Shown here one piece after another: positions 63,703 through 64,000 of a DNA stretch of 64,000 bases (positions are counted from its first letter, which is position 1; each line of letters starts with the position of its first letter). The stretch comes from Vogesella margarita. GTDB taxonomy: Bacteria; Pseudomonadota; Gammaproteobacteria; Burkholderiales; Chromobacteriaceae. The stretch is from NCBI RefSeq assembly GCF_028548475.1, contig NZ_JAQQLE010000004.1, positions 1-64,000 on the forward strand, written 5' to 3'. The notes beneath the pieces were generated by a model. That model was not told where the DNA came from, searched no databases, and saw only the letters and a list, made by a program, of their open reading frames with translations. The translations under genes were made by a program, and so were the position numbers.

Positions 63703-64000
63703 CTATTCCCACACCACGCTGCTGACGAACAGGTAGCCGGCGCCGTACACGGTCTTGATCAGGCGCGGATTGTAGGAGTCGTCCTCCAGCTTGCGCCGCA
63801 GCCGCGAGATGCGCACGTCGATGCTGCGGTCGAACGGCGAGATGTCGTTCTGCCCCAGCAGCTGCTCGCGCGGCAGCACACGGTTGGGCCGCTCCAAAAA
63901 GCGCAGCAGCATCAGCCCCTCGCCGGCGCTGAGCGGGCGCTCGCTGCCGTCCGGCGCGTACAGCGACAGCCGCGCCACGTCGAAACGCCAGCCGGAGAAA
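63703..64000 (-). CDS. OmpR/PhoB-family response regulator, C-terminal part (cut by window edge)
   Basis: Only the winged-helix DNA-binding domain is inside: FSGWRFDVARLSL, LSAGEGLMLLRFL, LPREQLLGQNDISPFDRSIDVRISRLRRKLE and KTVYGAGYLFV, typical of OmpR-like regulators. The receiver domain lies to the right, beyond position 64000; the frame is open to the edge, so the apparent start at 63978 (a GTG codon) is not the true one. Its kinase is not visible. The Gfo/Idh/MocA gene converges on it. Confidence 0.9.
   Translation of the reverse strand, partial: FSGWRFDVARLSLYAPDGSERPLSAGEGLMLLRFLERPNRVLPREQLLGQNDISPFDRSIDVRISRLRRKLEDDSYNPRLIKTVYGAGYLFVSSVVWE

Noticed and set aside
63703-63978. Complete 91-residue regulator
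   Set aside because: The frame stays open to the window edge and the upstream residues (FSGWRFDV) belong to the same domain, so this is a truncated larger regulator.

Overview
The window reads as the chromosome of a GC-rich, motile, naturally Gram-negative betaproteobacterium, most likely in the Neisseriales/Chromobacteriaceae (Chromobacterium, Vogesella and relatives). This is inferred from gene content, from flagellar genes under sigma-54 and sigma-28 type promoters, from a leucine-degradation (liu) cluster with its own MerR regulator, and from repeat families that behave like, but do not match, the uptake and Correia repeats of Neisseria. No database search was possible. I see no phage, IS transposase, CRISPR or tRNA gene; almost everything is ordinary, densely packed chromosomal DNA.

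Layout. The left edge (1-140) is the promoter and boxA leader of an rRNA operon that runs leftward out of the window. Then come nadB (NAD synthesis), a sensor kinase divergent from a DctPQM TRAP carboxylate transporter, the malic enzyme maeB, a PhaM-like protein, a small exported protein and an NSS-family transporter (to 12.2 kb). From 12.4 to 23.7 kb the minus strand carries argE and the rod/hook/ring flagellar genes flgBCDEFGHI, flgJ and flgKL. Candidate promoters split these into sigma-54 (flgB, flgJ) and sigma-28 (flgKL) units. From 24 to 35.6 kb lie housekeeping and accessory single genes: an OsmC-like protein, tsaD, the ABC-F protein yheS, a diguanylate cyclase, a B12-binding radical SAM protein, an exported subtilase, a pirin and two small unknowns.

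From 35.9 to 45.4 kb is a complete leucine/isovalerate degradation cluster: an acyl-CoA ligase divergent from liuR-liuABCDE, with the same palindromic operator on both sides of liuR. Its end products are acetyl-CoA and acetoacetate, and an acetoacetyl-CoA synthetase (51.3 kb) lies nearby behind an IclR regulator and a VOC protein. Between them sits the dTDP-rhamnose operon rmlBDAC. The right end holds a GT-C glycosyltransferase, rpmE, cysS, an SbmA/YddA-type ABC transporter, ridA, a fatty acid desaturase, a DUF945 protein, a Gfo/Idh/MocA oxidoreductase and the C-terminal part of an OmpR-family regulator cut by the window edge.

What stands out is between the genes. A 15-base motif, TTGCGGCCAACCTTG, occurs about 30 times on both strands: single, as tight inverted pairs at gene ends, and inside coding regions in several reading frames. 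A second family of about 140-150 bp (three copies) has terminal inverted repeats, a central hairpin whose stem changes in a compensated way between copies, and always abuts a TAA stop codon. liuD is preceded by a 43-codon ORF that repeats its own first 12 codons almost synonymously, followed by two perfect hairpins with GCAA loops.
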